From Caulobacter sp. Root343 (GTDB lineage: Bacteria; Pseudomonadota; Alphaproteobacteria; Caulobacterales; Caulobacteraceae), in contig NZ_LMDF01000007.1 of NCBI RefSeq assembly GCF_001425745.1, forward strand, positions 658,973 to 722,972: DNA of 64,000 nt, written 5' to 3'. The notes beneath the pieces were generated by a model. That model searched no databases, had not been told where the DNA came from, and was given only the letters and a program-made list of their open reading frames with translations. Made by a program: the position numbers and the translations under genes. Below, piece by piece: positions 56,366-64,000 of the stretch; position 1 is the first letter of the stretch; each line of letters begins with the position of its first letter.

Positions 56366-58146
56366 GCGATTTCCAGCGCCTGTCGGTTACGATGATCGCC
56401 AAGGCGGTCAACGGCGGAGTCAGCGCGGTCGAGGTCGCTCAGGCCGCGCTCGACGCGGTCGCCGCCTACGACCTGATCCAGCCCCAGACCTGGATCCTGC
56501 GCGTTCCCGCCGAAGCCGTCCTGGCCCAGGCCCGCGCCGTCGACATAAGGATCGCCGCCGGCGAGCCCCTGCCCCTGGCCGGCGTTCCGTTCGCGGTGAA
56601 GGACAATATCGACGTCGCCGGATTGCCGACCAGCGCCGCCTGCCCCGCCTTCGCCTATACGCCCGAACGCTCGGCGACCGTGGTCGAGCGCCTGGTCGAG
56701 GCCGGCGCCGTCCTGATCGGCAAGACCAATCTCGACCAGTTCGCCACCGGCCTGGTCGGTGTTCGCAGCCCCTATGGGGCGCCGCTGTGCGTGTTCGATC
56801 AGGACTATGTCAGCGGAGGCTCCAGCTCCGGCTCGGCCGTGGCGGTGGCGGCGGGTCTGGTGGCATTCGCGCTGGGCACCGACACGGCCGGATCGGGCCG
56901 TGTGCCGGCCGCCTTCAATCACCTGATCGGCCTCAAGCCCTCGAAAGGACGCTGGAGCACGCGCGGCCTGGTTCCGGCGTGCCGCTCGCTGGACTGCATC
57001 AGCGTGTTCGCCGCCGATCTGGCCGGCGCGGCTCTGGTCGACGACGTGCTGACCGGCTTCGACGCCGAGGACGACTATTCTCGGGCCGCGCCGGCCTCAC
57101 CGCCGACCGCGCCGACCGGCGCCTTCCGCTTTGGCGCGCCCCGTCCCGACCAGCGTCTGTTCATGGGCGACGAGCAGTCGGCCGCGCTCTACGCCGCCGC
57201 CATCGAGCACATGACGGCCGCTGGCGGAACCCTCGTCGAGATCGACATCGCGCCGCTGCTGGACTGCGCCAAGCTGCTCTACAGCGGCCCCTGGGTGGCC
57301 GAGCGCACCGCCGCCGTGGAAGATCTGCTGCGCGACAAGCCCGGCGCGATCCATCCGACCGTGCGCGCCATCGTCCAGGGTGGTTTGGCGGTCACCGGCG
57401 TCGAGACCTTCAAGGGCCTCTATGCCCTGGAAGCCTATCGCCGCGCGGCCGAACCGATCTGGGAGGCGGTCGATGTGATGCTGCTGCCCACGGCCCCGAC
57501 CATCTATCGCCTGAAGGAAGTGCTGGCCGAGCCGATCGCGCTGAACGCCAACCTCGGCCTCTACACCAACTTCGTGAACCTGCTCGACATGAGCGCCCTC
57601 GCCGTCCCGGCCGGCTTCCGCGAGAACGGCACGGGCTTCGGCGTCACCCTGATCGGACCGGCCTTCGCCGACCGCGCGCTGCTGGCCCTGGCCGAGCGCT
57701 ATCTGGAGACCTTCCCCATGGCCGACACGCCCCCGCTCGACCTGACCCCGCGCAAGCCCGGCGTGAAGCTGGCCGTGGTCGGCGCTCACCTGGCCGGCAT
57801 GCCGCTGCACTGGCAGCTGACCTCGCGCGAGGCCCGGCTGGTCGCGGCGACCAAGACCGCCCCGGCCTACAAGCTCTATGCCATGGCCGAGACCACTCCG
57901 CCGAAGCCGGCCCTGATCCATGTCGGAGACGGCGGATCGTCGATCCTGGTCGAGGTCTATGAGCTAGATTTCGAGGCCTTCGGCAGCTTCACCGCCGAGG
58001 TGCCCGCGCCCTTGGCCATCGGCACCGTCACTCTGGAAGACGGGACCTCGGTGAAGGGTTTCGTGGCCGAACCTCGCGCGCTGAACGGCGCGACCGACAT
58101 CACCGCGCTGGGCGGCTGGCGGGCCTATATCGCCTCGCTGGCTTAG
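56362..58146 (+). CDS. atzF: Allophanate hydrolase
   Basis: 594 aa. Amidase signature domain: AVKDNIDVAG (catalytic Lys), GGSSSGSAVAVAAGLVAFAL (cis-Ser) and DTAGSGRVPAAFN (nucleophile Ser). The C-terminal ~130 aa (VKLAVVGAHLAGMPLHWQL onward) form the AtzF-specific domain. Converts allophanate to ammonia and CO2, the last step of the pathway. Coupled to the carboxylase by a 4-bp overlap. Confidence 0.93.
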   Translation: MSDFQRLSVTMIAKAVNGGVSAVEVAQAALDAVAAYDLIQPQTWILRVPAEAVLAQARAVDIRIAAGEPLPLAGVPFAVKDNIDVAGLPTSAACPAFAYTPERSATVVERLVEAGAVLIGKTNLDQFATGLVGVRSPYGAPLCVFDQDYVSGGSSSGSAVAVAAGLVAFALGTDTAGSGRVPAAFNHLIGLKPSKGRWSTRGLVPACRSLDCISVFAADLAGAALVDDVLTGFDAEDDYSRAAPASPPTAPTGAFRFGAPRPDQRLFMGDEQSAALYAAAIEHMTAAGGTLVEIDIAPLLDCAKLLYSGPWVAERTAAVEDLLRDKPGAIHPTVRAIVQGGLAVTGVETFKGLYALEAYRRAAEPIWEAVDVMLLPTAPTIYRLKEVLAEPIALNANLGLYTNFVNLLDMSALAVPAGFRENGTGFGVTLIGPAFADRALLALAERYLETFPMADTPPLDLTPRKPGVKLAVVGAHLAGMPLHWQLTSREARLVAATKTAPAYKLYAMAETTPPKPALIHVGDGGSSILVEVYELDFEAFGSFTAEVPAPLAIGTVTLEDGTSVKGFVAEPRALNGATDITALGGWRAYIASLA

Positions 58147-58686
58147 GTCTTCGGACACGGTTTCTCGCTCACGCGTCCGAAGGCCGCGATGGGATGGGGA
58201 GGGTGCGAAGCGCCCGGGCCTCGCCCGGATGATTTGCAGATTTGAGTACCGTTTCGACGAAGACGAGCGCTCCGCGCGGCCTTCTGACGGAAGCCTTCGG
58301 ATCGCGGGGTTTTAACCCGCTCCGACAGAGGCCTCCGGCGGGCGGAGCCTTGGCTTGCTCCGGACCGCATGGGCGATTTCAGCCCACGCCTGGCGCGTTC
58401 GTCGAAACCTTCACCGCTAGGGCTTCGTCCCGATGTTCAGGGAACCTGACCTGGATCGCCGCGAAAGCCGTCACTCAAGACCTCGACGAGCGCTTCCCGC
58501 TCGACCACCCCCGAAGGCCGCATCGGTCGCCGTACGTGCGCCCTCCCCGTGCCTTCAGGTGGAAGCATTATGCGGTCGGTCCGAAGAGGGGAGGACGGGA
58601 AACGTGCGTTTTCGCACAAAGTATTGGAATCGTGGGCCATTGGTTTTCAAACCACGGGGATAGAGGCGTGATGATCCCACGCCTTT
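58147..58686. other. Long gap between convergent guanidine operon and ABC transporter
   Basis: 540 bp with no convincing gene. Small GC-rich inverted repeats such as CCCGGGC-CTCG-CCCGG near 58212 could end the plus-strand operon. Nothing else recognised; plus-strand frames here are short and lack coding signals. Confidence 0.4.
58664..58684 (-). terminator. Hairpin after the ABC transporter operon
   Basis: AGGCGTG-N7-CACGCCT, 7-bp perfect stem, 2 bp beyond the stop of the ATPase gene. On the plus strand it is followed by TTCTAT; on the minus strand by CTATCCCC. Probably a bidirectional or weak terminator. Confidence 0.5.
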
Positions 58687-59448
58687 CTATCCGCCTAGCC
58701 CCGCCAGCGCCTCCGGCCCCACCGCGCCGGGCTTGTCCAATGGAAAGTCGTAGACCGCCGTCGAGCCGTAGCGATGCGGCGCCTGCGGGTCGCGGCGGCG
58801 CTTGTCGAAGGCCAGGACACGGGTGCCCAGCTTGAAGGCTTCCTTGATGTCGTGGGTGACCATCATGATGGTCAGGCCGTGTTCGCGCCAAAGGCCCGTG
58901 ATCAGCTCGTGCATGTCGAGGCGCACGCCGGGGTCCAGGGCGCCGAACGGCTCGTCCAGCAACAAGATGCGGGGCTTCTTGATCAGGGCCTGAGCGATGG
59001 CCAGGCGCTGCTGCATGCCGCCGGACATCTGGGCCGGGTAGACGTCACCGCTGTCGCCGAGGCCGACGGCGGCCAGCATCCGGTCGGCCTGCTCGGCCGC
59101 CGCGCGGCGCCGAGCGCCCGACAGCCGCCCCAGCAATGGCGAGCCTTCGCAGTCGAGACCGAACACCACGTTGTCGCGGGCGTTCAGGTGCGGGAACACA
59201 GAGTACTTCTGGAACACCACGCCCCGGTTGGGCCCCGGTTCGGCGCGCAACTTGCGGCCGTCCAGGTCGATCGCGCCCTTGCTCGGCGCCTCCTGGCCCA
59301 GGGCCAGGCGCAGGAAGGTGCTCTTGCCCGCGCCGGACGGCCCGACGATCGAGACGAAGCTGCCCTGCTTGATCGACAGGTCGACGTTCTCGAGCACGAC
59401 CTTGTCGCCGTACTCCACCCACACGTTGCGGAAGGTCAGCAAGTCCAT
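58687..59448 (-). CDS. ABC transporter ATP-binding protein (NitT/TauT type)
   Basis: 253 aa. Walker A GPSGAGKS, Q-loop region VVFQKYSVFPHLN, signature MSGGMQQRLAIAQAL, Walker B ILLLDEPFGALD and H-loop VTHD are complete. Subunit of a nitrate/taurine-type importer with the two upstream genes; context suggests guanidine or a related nitrogen compound. Confidence 0.92.
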   Translation of the reverse strand: MDLLTFRNVWVEYGDKVVLENVDLSIKQGSFVSIVGPSGAGKSTFLRLALGQEAPSKGAIDLDGRKLRAEPGPNRGVVFQKYSVFPHLNARDNVVFGLDCEGSPLLGRLSGARRRAAAEQADRMLAAVGLGDSGDVYPAQMSGGMQQRLAIAQALIKKPRILLLDEPFGALDPGVRLDMHELITGLWREHGLTIMMVTHDIKEAFKLGTRVLAFDKRRRDPQAPHRYGSTAVYDFPLDKPGAVGPEALAGLGG

Positions 59449-59449
59449 C

Positions 59450-60268
59450 TCAACGCCCTCTCGCTGGGTGGGCCCAGGGATAGGCGCGGCGGCTGGCCAC
59501 CTTCAGGGCCACGTCCATCGCCACGGCCAGGATCGAGATCCAGACGACGTAGGGCAGGATGATGTCCATCGACATGTAGCGGCGGACCAGGAAGATCCGG
59601 TAACCCAGGCCGACATCGGCGGCGATCGCCTCGGCCGAGATCAGATAGACCCAGGCCGGGCACAGCGACAGGCGCAGGCTGTCGATCAGCCGAGGCATGG
59701 CCTGTGGCAGGGCCACGCGGACGGCCAGCTGCCAGGTGCTCGAGCCCAGGGTCTGGGCCTTGACCAGCTGCTCCTCGGGAATGGCGGCCACGTGGGCGGC
59801 CAGGTCGCGGACCATCACCGGGGTGATGCCGATGACGATCAGGGCGATCTTGGCGGTTTCGCCCAGGCCGAAGACGATGAACAGGATCGGCAGCACCGCG
59901 ATCGGCGGCACCACGGCGATGGCCGCCACCAAGGGTCCGAACTTGGCGCTCAAGAGCGGCAGGAGCCCCAGCCCCAGCCCCAGCACCAGGGTCGTGCCGG
60001 TGGCGATCACCAGGGCGATCCCGAGCCGCCGGAGGCTGGCGACCGTATCGACCACCAGGGGCGCGTCGCCGGTCAGCGGATCGACCTTGGCCATCAGTTG
60101 CACGGCCTCGACCATGGCGGTCGGCGTGGGCAGTAGCTTGTCACGCGAGTTCTCGGCGTGGCGGGCCTGCGAGGCCATCAGATAGACCAGCGCCACCGCC
60201 AGCAGCGGCAGCAGGCCCAGCAGCACGCGCAGGCCGCCTCTTGGTCTGACGTTCAGCAAGCGGCGCAT
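59450..60268 (-). CDS. ABC transporter permease (NitT/TauT type)
   Basis: 272 aa from ATG 60268; an upstream start at 60367 would run into the binding-protein gene. About six membrane helices, including LLGLLPLLAVALVYLMA and IALVIATGTTLVLGLGLGLL. The EAA loop is seen as AQTLGSSTWQLAVRVALPQA. Forms the channel of the importer. Confidence 0.9.
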   Translation of the reverse strand: MRRLLNVRPRGGLRVLLGLLPLLAVALVYLMASQARHAENSRDKLLPTPTAMVEAVQLMAKVDPLTGDAPLVVDTVASLRRLGIALVIATGTTLVLGLGLGLLPLLSAKFGPLVAAIAVVPPIAVLPILFIVFGLGETAKIALIVIGITPVMVRDLAAHVAAIPEEQLVKAQTLGSSTWQLAVRVALPQAMPRLIDSLRLSLCPAWVYLISAEAIAADVGLGYRIFLVRRYMSMDIILPYVVWISILAVAMDVALKVASRRAYPWAHPARGR

Positions 60269-60335
60269 GACGTACGAAGGTCCCGGAACTGGAGGGCTGG
60301 CCGCCCCGCCGGAATGGCGGGGCGGCGTCATCAAG

Positions 60336-61442
60336 CTACAGCTTGCCGTCGGCGGCCTGCTGAACATAGGTCGTATCGAAGCGTAGCTTCACATTGGCCG
60401 GATCGCCCAGGGTCTTGCCGCCCGGGAAGCTGATGCCGATGTCGTCCACCGACTTCGCGCCTTGGCCGAACAGGCCCATGCTGAAGCTGAACTTGCGGAC
60501 GCGGTCGTTGGCCGTGACCAGGTCCGGGCTGACCGTCGCCGCCAGGGCGGCCTTGGGATCGGCGTAGAGATATGTGGTCTTCAGCTGGCTCTCGAAGCTG
60601 GCCAGGTCCGAGCCCGACAGCTTGGCCATCGCCTCGCGCGCCGCCTTGCCTTCGGGGGTCTGGGCGACGGTCAGGGCCAGGGTCTCGTACCAGATGCCGG
60701 TCAGGGCCTTGCCGAGGTTGGGATTGGCCTTCAGGGCCTCGGTGCTGACCATCAGGCCGTCGAGGATCTCGCCCGGGATCTTGGAGCTGTCGAACACCTC
60801 GGTCGCGCCGTGCGCCTTCTTCACTTCCGACAGTTGCGGGTTCCAGGTCACCAGGGCCTTGGTGTCGGCCGCGCCATAGGCGGCGACGATGTCGGCGTCG
60901 GAGGTGTTGACCGTCTTGATGTCGGCCATCTTCAGCCCGGCCTTTTCCAGCGCGCGGGCCAGCAGGTAGTGGGAAACCGACAGCTCGACCAGGTTGACCG
61001 GCCGGCCCTTGATGTCCGCCAGGCTCGCGCCGTTCTTCAGGATGACGCCGTCATTGCCGTTGGAATAGTCGCCGATCATCAGGACGGTGGTGTCCTTGCC
61101 GGCGGCGGCCGGGACGGTCAGGGCGTCCATATTGGTGGCGGTGACGCCGTCCAGCTTGCCGGCCGAGAACTGGTTCAGGGATTCGACGTAGTCGTTGATC
61201 TGCACCAGCTGGATGTCGACGCCGTACTTGTCGGCCCACTTCTTCACGATTCCAGACTGCTGGGCGTAGGCCCAGGGCATCCATCCGGCATAGATCGTCC
61301 AGCCGATCTTGTAGCTGGTCTTGGCCGCGGCGGCCGGCGCGGCGGGCGCCTTTTCGGCGGTCTTGGGTCCGCACGAGGCCAGGGCCAGACAGGACGCGAC
61401 CATGGCCGCCATGAAACGCTTGCGGGTGAACAGGACACTCAT
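60336..61442 (-). CDS. ABC transporter substrate-binding lipoprotein
   Basis: 368 aa from ATG 61442 (AAGGGAG upstream). The signal ends in a lipobox-like LALASC. The NitT/TauA-like fold starts KIGWTIYAGWMPWAYAQQSG, with KLDGVTATNMDAL and LKNGASLADIKGRPVNLVEL. Likely binds a small cationic or urea-like nitrogen compound; the ligand is inferred only from the shared operator and the neighbouring guanidine operon. Confidence 0.9.
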   Translation of the reverse strand: MSVLFTRKRFMAAMVASCLALASCGPKTAEKAPAAPAAAAKTSYKIGWTIYAGWMPWAYAQQSGIVKKWADKYGVDIQLVQINDYVESLNQFSAGKLDGVTATNMDALTVPAAAGKDTTVLMIGDYSNGNDGVILKNGASLADIKGRPVNLVELSVSHYLLARALEKAGLKMADIKTVNTSDADIVAAYGAADTKALVTWNPQLSEVKKAHGATEVFDSSKIPGEILDGLMVSTEALKANPNLGKALTGIWYETLALTVAQTPEGKAAREAMAKLSGSDLASFESQLKTTYLYADPKAALAATVSPDLVTANDRVRKFSFSMGLFGQGAKSVDDIGISFPGGKTLGDPANVKLRFDTTYVQQAADGKL

Positions 61443-61898
61443 CGGCGGCTCCCTTGAAGTTCGCCGAGGAAGCGTTCGACATATTACGAGTTGCCGCAAT
61501 CGTAATACCGAAATCGCACCGTTCCTGCGCCCGCCGGAACCCGAACTGCCGAAAAAGCAGGCCTCTCGTCACGCCGGCGCCGCATCGCGCGCCGCTCACG
61601 CGCCATCGGCGCCCACAACAAGGCCAAGGTTTGCGCCCGCCCTCCCCGCCACGCATCCTGAAGCCTCCGCAAGGTGTCGCGATCATGCTCTCGAAGCTAG
61701 CCGCCGGATTTTGGCGCTTGGTCCGTAACGGCCTGGCGGCGCGCGGCGGTCGGTACTGGATGACCTGAGCGCATTCTGCTCGCTCGCGAAAAGCGTCGCC
61801 CGATCCTTTCGTCGTGATTGCCGACCGCTGATCTCAAGCGGCTCGCCAACTTCGGTCCGCACATTGACTCCATTCCGCCACGGTCGTAGATTTCTGTC
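61443..61898. other. Divergent intergenic region
   Basis: 456 bp between the transporter and the GbsR gene. Contains operator site 2 (61482-61507) and, at the right end, the palindrome 61891-61908. I looked for a guanidine-I (ykkC) riboswitch and saw none of its conserved blocks. Confidence 0.5.
61482..61507. promoter_or_regulatory. Operator of the NikR-like regulator (site 2)
   Basis: TATTAC-N14-GTAATA, same half-sites and spacing as site 1 at 50766-50791. The spacers share TTGC at the same position. Lies 40-65 bp upstream of the transporter's first gene, linking transporter and catabolic operon in one regulon. Confidence 0.8.
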
Positions 61899-61908
61899 AT
61901 GACAGAAA
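61891..61908. promoter_or_regulatory. 18-bp palindrome over the GbsR start codon
   Basis: TTTCTGTCATGACAGAAA is perfectly symmetric and includes the ATG at 61899. A near copy (TTTCTCTCCAGACAGAAA) lies at 62491-62508. Very probable autoregulatory operator. Confidence 0.8.
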
Positions 61909-62474
61909 CAGCAGACAACGCGAAACGCCTCCCCGTCGCGGTCGAGCAGTTCGTGCTACGCTGGGGCGACATGGGCGGGCAGTGGGGGGTCAACCGCTCG
62001 GTGGCCCAGATCCACGCCCTGCTCTACCTGGCCGACCGGCCGATGACCGCCGAGGACATCGCCGACAGCCTGGGCATGGCCCGCTCGAATGTCTCCAACA
62101 GCATCCGCGAGCTGATCGGCTGGAAGCTGATCCGCCGCGTGCCGCTGCTGGGCGACCGGCGCGACCACTATGAGGCCGAGGCCGATCTCTGGCAGATGCT
62201 GACCCGCATCGCCCAGGGTCGCAAGGAACGCGAGATCGACCCGATGGTCGAGGCGATGGGGCCCGTCCTGGCGGCGGCCGAAGACGACCCCACCCTGAGC
62301 CCGGTGGCGCGCAAGCGGCTGAAAGAGATGCACGGCTTCGTCACCACGATCGACGGCTGGTACGGCCAGATGCTGACCGTGCCGCCGTCCACCCTGATGT
62401 CGCTGATCAAGATGGGTACGAAGGTCGTGGGCCTGCTGGGCCTGGGCCGTGGCAAGACGGACAAGACGTCGTAA
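61899..62474 (+). CDS. GbsR/MarR-type transcriptional regulator
   Basis: 191 aa. FVLRWGDMGGQWGVNRSVAQ, LLYLADRPMTAEDIADSLGM, ARSNVSNSIRELIGWKLIRR and GDRRDHYEAEADLWQML are typical of GbsR-like winged-helix proteins. The palindrome covers its start codon and a second one precedes the next gene, so it probably represses itself and the DUF4166-epimerase operon. Confidence 0.9.
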   Translation: MTETADNAKRLPVAVEQFVLRWGDMGGQWGVNRSVAQIHALLYLADRPMTAEDIADSLGMARSNVSNSIRELIGWKLIRRVPLLGDRRDHYEAEADLWQMLTRIAQGRKEREIDPMVEAMGPVLAAAEDDPTLSPVARKRLKEMHGFVTTIDGWYGQMLTVPPSTLMSLIKMGTKVVGLLGLGRGKTDKTS

Positions 62475-62490
62475 AAAATTTGACCGATAA

Positions 62491-62508
62491 TTTCTCTCCA
62501 GACAGAAA
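62491..62508. promoter_or_regulatory. Second GbsR-type operator
   Basis: TTTCTCTCCAGACAGAAA differs from the first palindrome at three central positions (G to C, AT to CA) and keeps the outer half-sites TTTCT and GACAGAAA. Lies 33-50 bp upstream of the DUF4166 gene start. Confidence 0.65.
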
Positions 62509-62540
62509 TAACAGGTCGGACAGGAGAAGGGGATTTGGCG

Positions 62541-63257
62541 ATGTTGACGACTGAAAGGCTCCACCCGCCTCCGCGCAGCCGCGCCCTCGACTCCGCAGCC
62601 GCCAAGCCCGCCGACCTGCATGACCTTCGCTTCCGCGTCCTGCTGGGCGAGGCGGGCTGGAACAGCCTGCCGCCGGCCGTACGCGAACGGTTCAGCAAAC
62701 GCCTGCGCCCCGGCATGGCCGTGACCTATGCGGGCCAGATCACCGAGAGCCGGCGCAACATGGCGGGCCACGTCCTGGCGCAGCTGTGCCGGCTGATCGG
62801 CGCCCCCCTGCCCCTGAACGACGATCTGGGCGCGGCGGCGGTCGTGACCGTGACCGAGGATGGCGACGCCGGCGGCCAGTTCTGGACGCGGATGTACAAC
62901 CGCGCCCACGGCTTCCCGCAGGTGATTCACAGCAGCAAACGCTTCGCCGGACCGACGGGCCTCGAGGAGTATCTCGGCGGCGGCTTCGGGATCGCCCTGG
63001 CGGTCAGCGCCGATGAAACCGCCCTGCACTTCCACAGCCGCCACTACTTCCTGGCCCTCGGCGCCATTCGCCTGCGCCTGCCCGCCTGGCTGGAGCCCGG
63101 CGCGCTGACCATCAGCCACATCGATCGGGACGATGGCGGCTTCGCCTTCGTCCTGGACCTGCGCCACCCGCTGCTGGGCGAGCTGCTTCGCCAGGTCGGG
63201 CTGTTCCGCGAACGCCCGGCGCCGCGCCCCGACGACATTGAAGGACATCGGCCATGA
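62541..63257 (+). CDS. DUF4166 domain protein
   Basis: 238 aa from ATG 62541 (AGGAGAAGGGG upstream). LRFRVLLGEAGWNSLPPAVR, RRNMAGHVLAQLCRLIGAPL, GQFWTRMYNRAHGFPQVIHS and LEEYLGGGFGIALAV match DUF4166, which is often fused or linked to NAD-dependent epimerases or saccharopine-dehydrogenase-like enzymes. The function is unknown. Coupled to the next gene by a 4-bp overlap. Confidence 0.85.
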   Translation: MLTTERLHPPPRSRALDSAAAKPADLHDLRFRVLLGEAGWNSLPPAVRERFSKRLRPGMAVTYAGQITESRRNMAGHVLAQLCRLIGAPLPLNDDLGAAAVVTVTEDGDAGGQFWTRMYNRAHGFPQVIHSSKRFAGPTGLEEYLGGGFGIALAVSADETALHFHSRHYFLALGAIRLRLPAWLEPGALTISHIDRDDGGFAFVLDLRHPLLGELLRQVGLFRERPAPRPDDIEGHRP

Positions 63258-64000
63258 CCGACCTGATCTGGACCCTGGTCTTCATCCAGGTGGCGATGGG
63301 CGGCTTCGACACCCTCTATCACCACGAGCTGACCGAGCGCCTGGCTTGGCGGCCGTCGCAGGCTGGCGAGCTGCGCCTGCACGGAGTGCGCAACCTGGCC
63401 TATGCGGTGATGTTCCTGGCCTTGGGTTGGAGCCGGCCTCAGGGCTTGGCGGCCGCGGCGCTGATCGTCTTGATGCTGGCGGAGCTGGTCGTCACCCTGT
63501 GGGACTTCGTCGAGGAGGATCGCACGCGCAAGCTGCCGGCCAGTGAACGCGTGACCCACACCCTGCTGACCCTGAACTACGGCGTGGTGCTGGCCCTGGT
63601 CGTCCCGCTGCTGGCCGGCTGGACCACGCTGCCCACCACGGTGACCCTCACCTTCCACGGCGTTTGGAGCGGGCTGTGCGCCCTCGCGGCGGCCGGGGTC
63701 GTCGTCTTCGGTCTGCGCGACCTGGCGGCGGCCGGACGGACCAACCGGATCGTAGCGTCCGATCCCGTCCCGCTGGTCGCGGCCCTGCCGCCGCGCCAGG
63801 CGGTGCTGATCACCGGCGCCACCGGCCTGATCGGCCGCCGTCTCGTCGCGGCCCTGGTCGGCGCCGGCCACGACGTGACGGTCCTGACCCGGGCCCGCGC
63901 CAACGCCGCCGTTCTGCCCGCCCCGATCCGGATCGTCACCGACCTGGATCAGCTGCCGGACGAAACCCGCATCGACGCCGTCGTCAATCTGGCCGGCGAA
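63254..64000 (+). CDS. Membrane DoxX-like plus NAD-dependent epimerase (TIGR01777-type), 3' end outside window
   Basis: 249 codons visible. The N-terminal part has four membrane helices (LIWTLVFIQVAMGGFDTLYH; AAALIVLMLAELVVTLWDFV). It is joined to a Rossmann fold beginning VLITGATGLIGRRLVAALVG and reaching DAVVNLAGE, as in TIGR01777 proteins. The frame runs off the window edge. Third gene of the GbsR-linked set. Confidence 0.85.
   Translation, partial: MTDLIWTLVFIQVAMGGFDTLYHHELTERLAWRPSQAGELRLHGVRNLAYAVMFLALGWSRPQGLAAAALIVLMLAELVVTLWDFVEEDRTRKLPASERVTHTLLTLNYGVVLALVVPLLAGWTTLPTTVTLTFHGVWSGLCALAAAGVVVFGLRDLAAAGRTNRIVASDPVPLVAALPPRQAVLITGATGLIGRRLVAALVGAGHDVTVLTRARANAAVLPAPIRIVTDLDQLPDETRIDAVVNLAGE

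Noticed and set aside
56349..57962. 537-codon plus-strand frame over the allophanate hydrolase
   Set aside because: Arg-rich shadow of the true frame starting at 56362.
61443..61898. Guanidine-I (ykkC) riboswitch upstream of the transporter
   Set aside because: None of the conserved blocks seen on either strand; regulation is better explained by the protein operator at 61482-61507.
61956..63248. 430-codon minus-strand frame across the GbsR and DUF4166 genes
   Set aside because: Antisense to two well-recognised genes; low-complexity sequence rich in Gln, Ala and Arg.
1..64000. CRISPR array, tRNA or rRNA genes
   Set aside because: No regularly spaced identical repeats with unique spacers, and no tRNA cloverleaf or rRNA sequence was recognised in the window.

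Overview
The window is high-GC alphaproteobacterial chromosome, most likely Caulobacteraceae (Caulobacter, Phenylobacterium or a relative). I infer this from the bufferin (DUF2282/DUF692/DUF2063) operon behind a promoter that exactly matches the Caulobacter SigF consensus GTAACC-N16-CGAA, from the HWE kinase and GbsR/DUF4166 gene sets, and from the strong GC3 bias. Two segments break that composition: an island at about 8.7-24.4 kb and an AT-richer Tn5053/Tn402-like (Tni) transposon at about 43.4-48.4 kb.

Layout. 0-8.7 kb: the end of kdpD, then kdpE; the copper-chelating RiPP operon bufA-bufB-bufC on the minus strand; an OmpR/EnvZ-type two-component pair; exported EF-hand and alpha/beta-hydrolase genes. 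8.7-24.4 kb: an island that opens with a TniR-like serine recombinase and transposon-end-like repeats. It carries a long minus-strand array: two PD-(D/E)XK-type nucleases, a base-hypermodification (HMUDK-helical type) protein, a dCTP-deaminase-fold protein with a membrane tail, a small membrane protein, a two-domain MazG protein, an XRE regulator with an ImmA/IrrE protease, a papain-like protease, a divergent thymidylate synthase and a holo-ACP synthase. A divergently oriented pair on the plus strand encodes a small unknown protein and a large SF2 helicase. I read this as a cellular nucleotide or DNA-base hypermodification and restriction island. 24.6-38 kb: LysR- and HxlR-linked oxidoreductase, GST, epoxide hydrolase and DoxX genes. 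38.3-42.2 kb: a kaiC-kaiB-kaiB-HWE kinase operon without kaiA. 43.4-48.4 kb: tniR with a res site, a small membrane protein, tniA, tniB and a frameshifted tniQ. 48.6-50.6 kb: small plasmid-like genes flanked by repeats. 50.8-61.4 kb: a guanidine (annotated as urea) carboxylase operon and a divergent ABC transporter. Both carry the same TATTAC-N14-GTAATA operator, most simply explained by the NikR-like regulator encoded first in the operon. 61.9-64 kb: a GbsR-type regulator with DUF4166 and an epimerase, with an 18-bp palindrome before each transcription unit.

Signals outside coding regions: a second, divergent SigF-type promoter that reads into two hairpins (possible small RNA), a promoter-terminator pair without an ORF just upstream of tniA, a conserved 36-bp dispersed intergenic repeat (seven copies), and several palindromic operators. 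All similarity statements come from reading motifs by eye; no database search was run.
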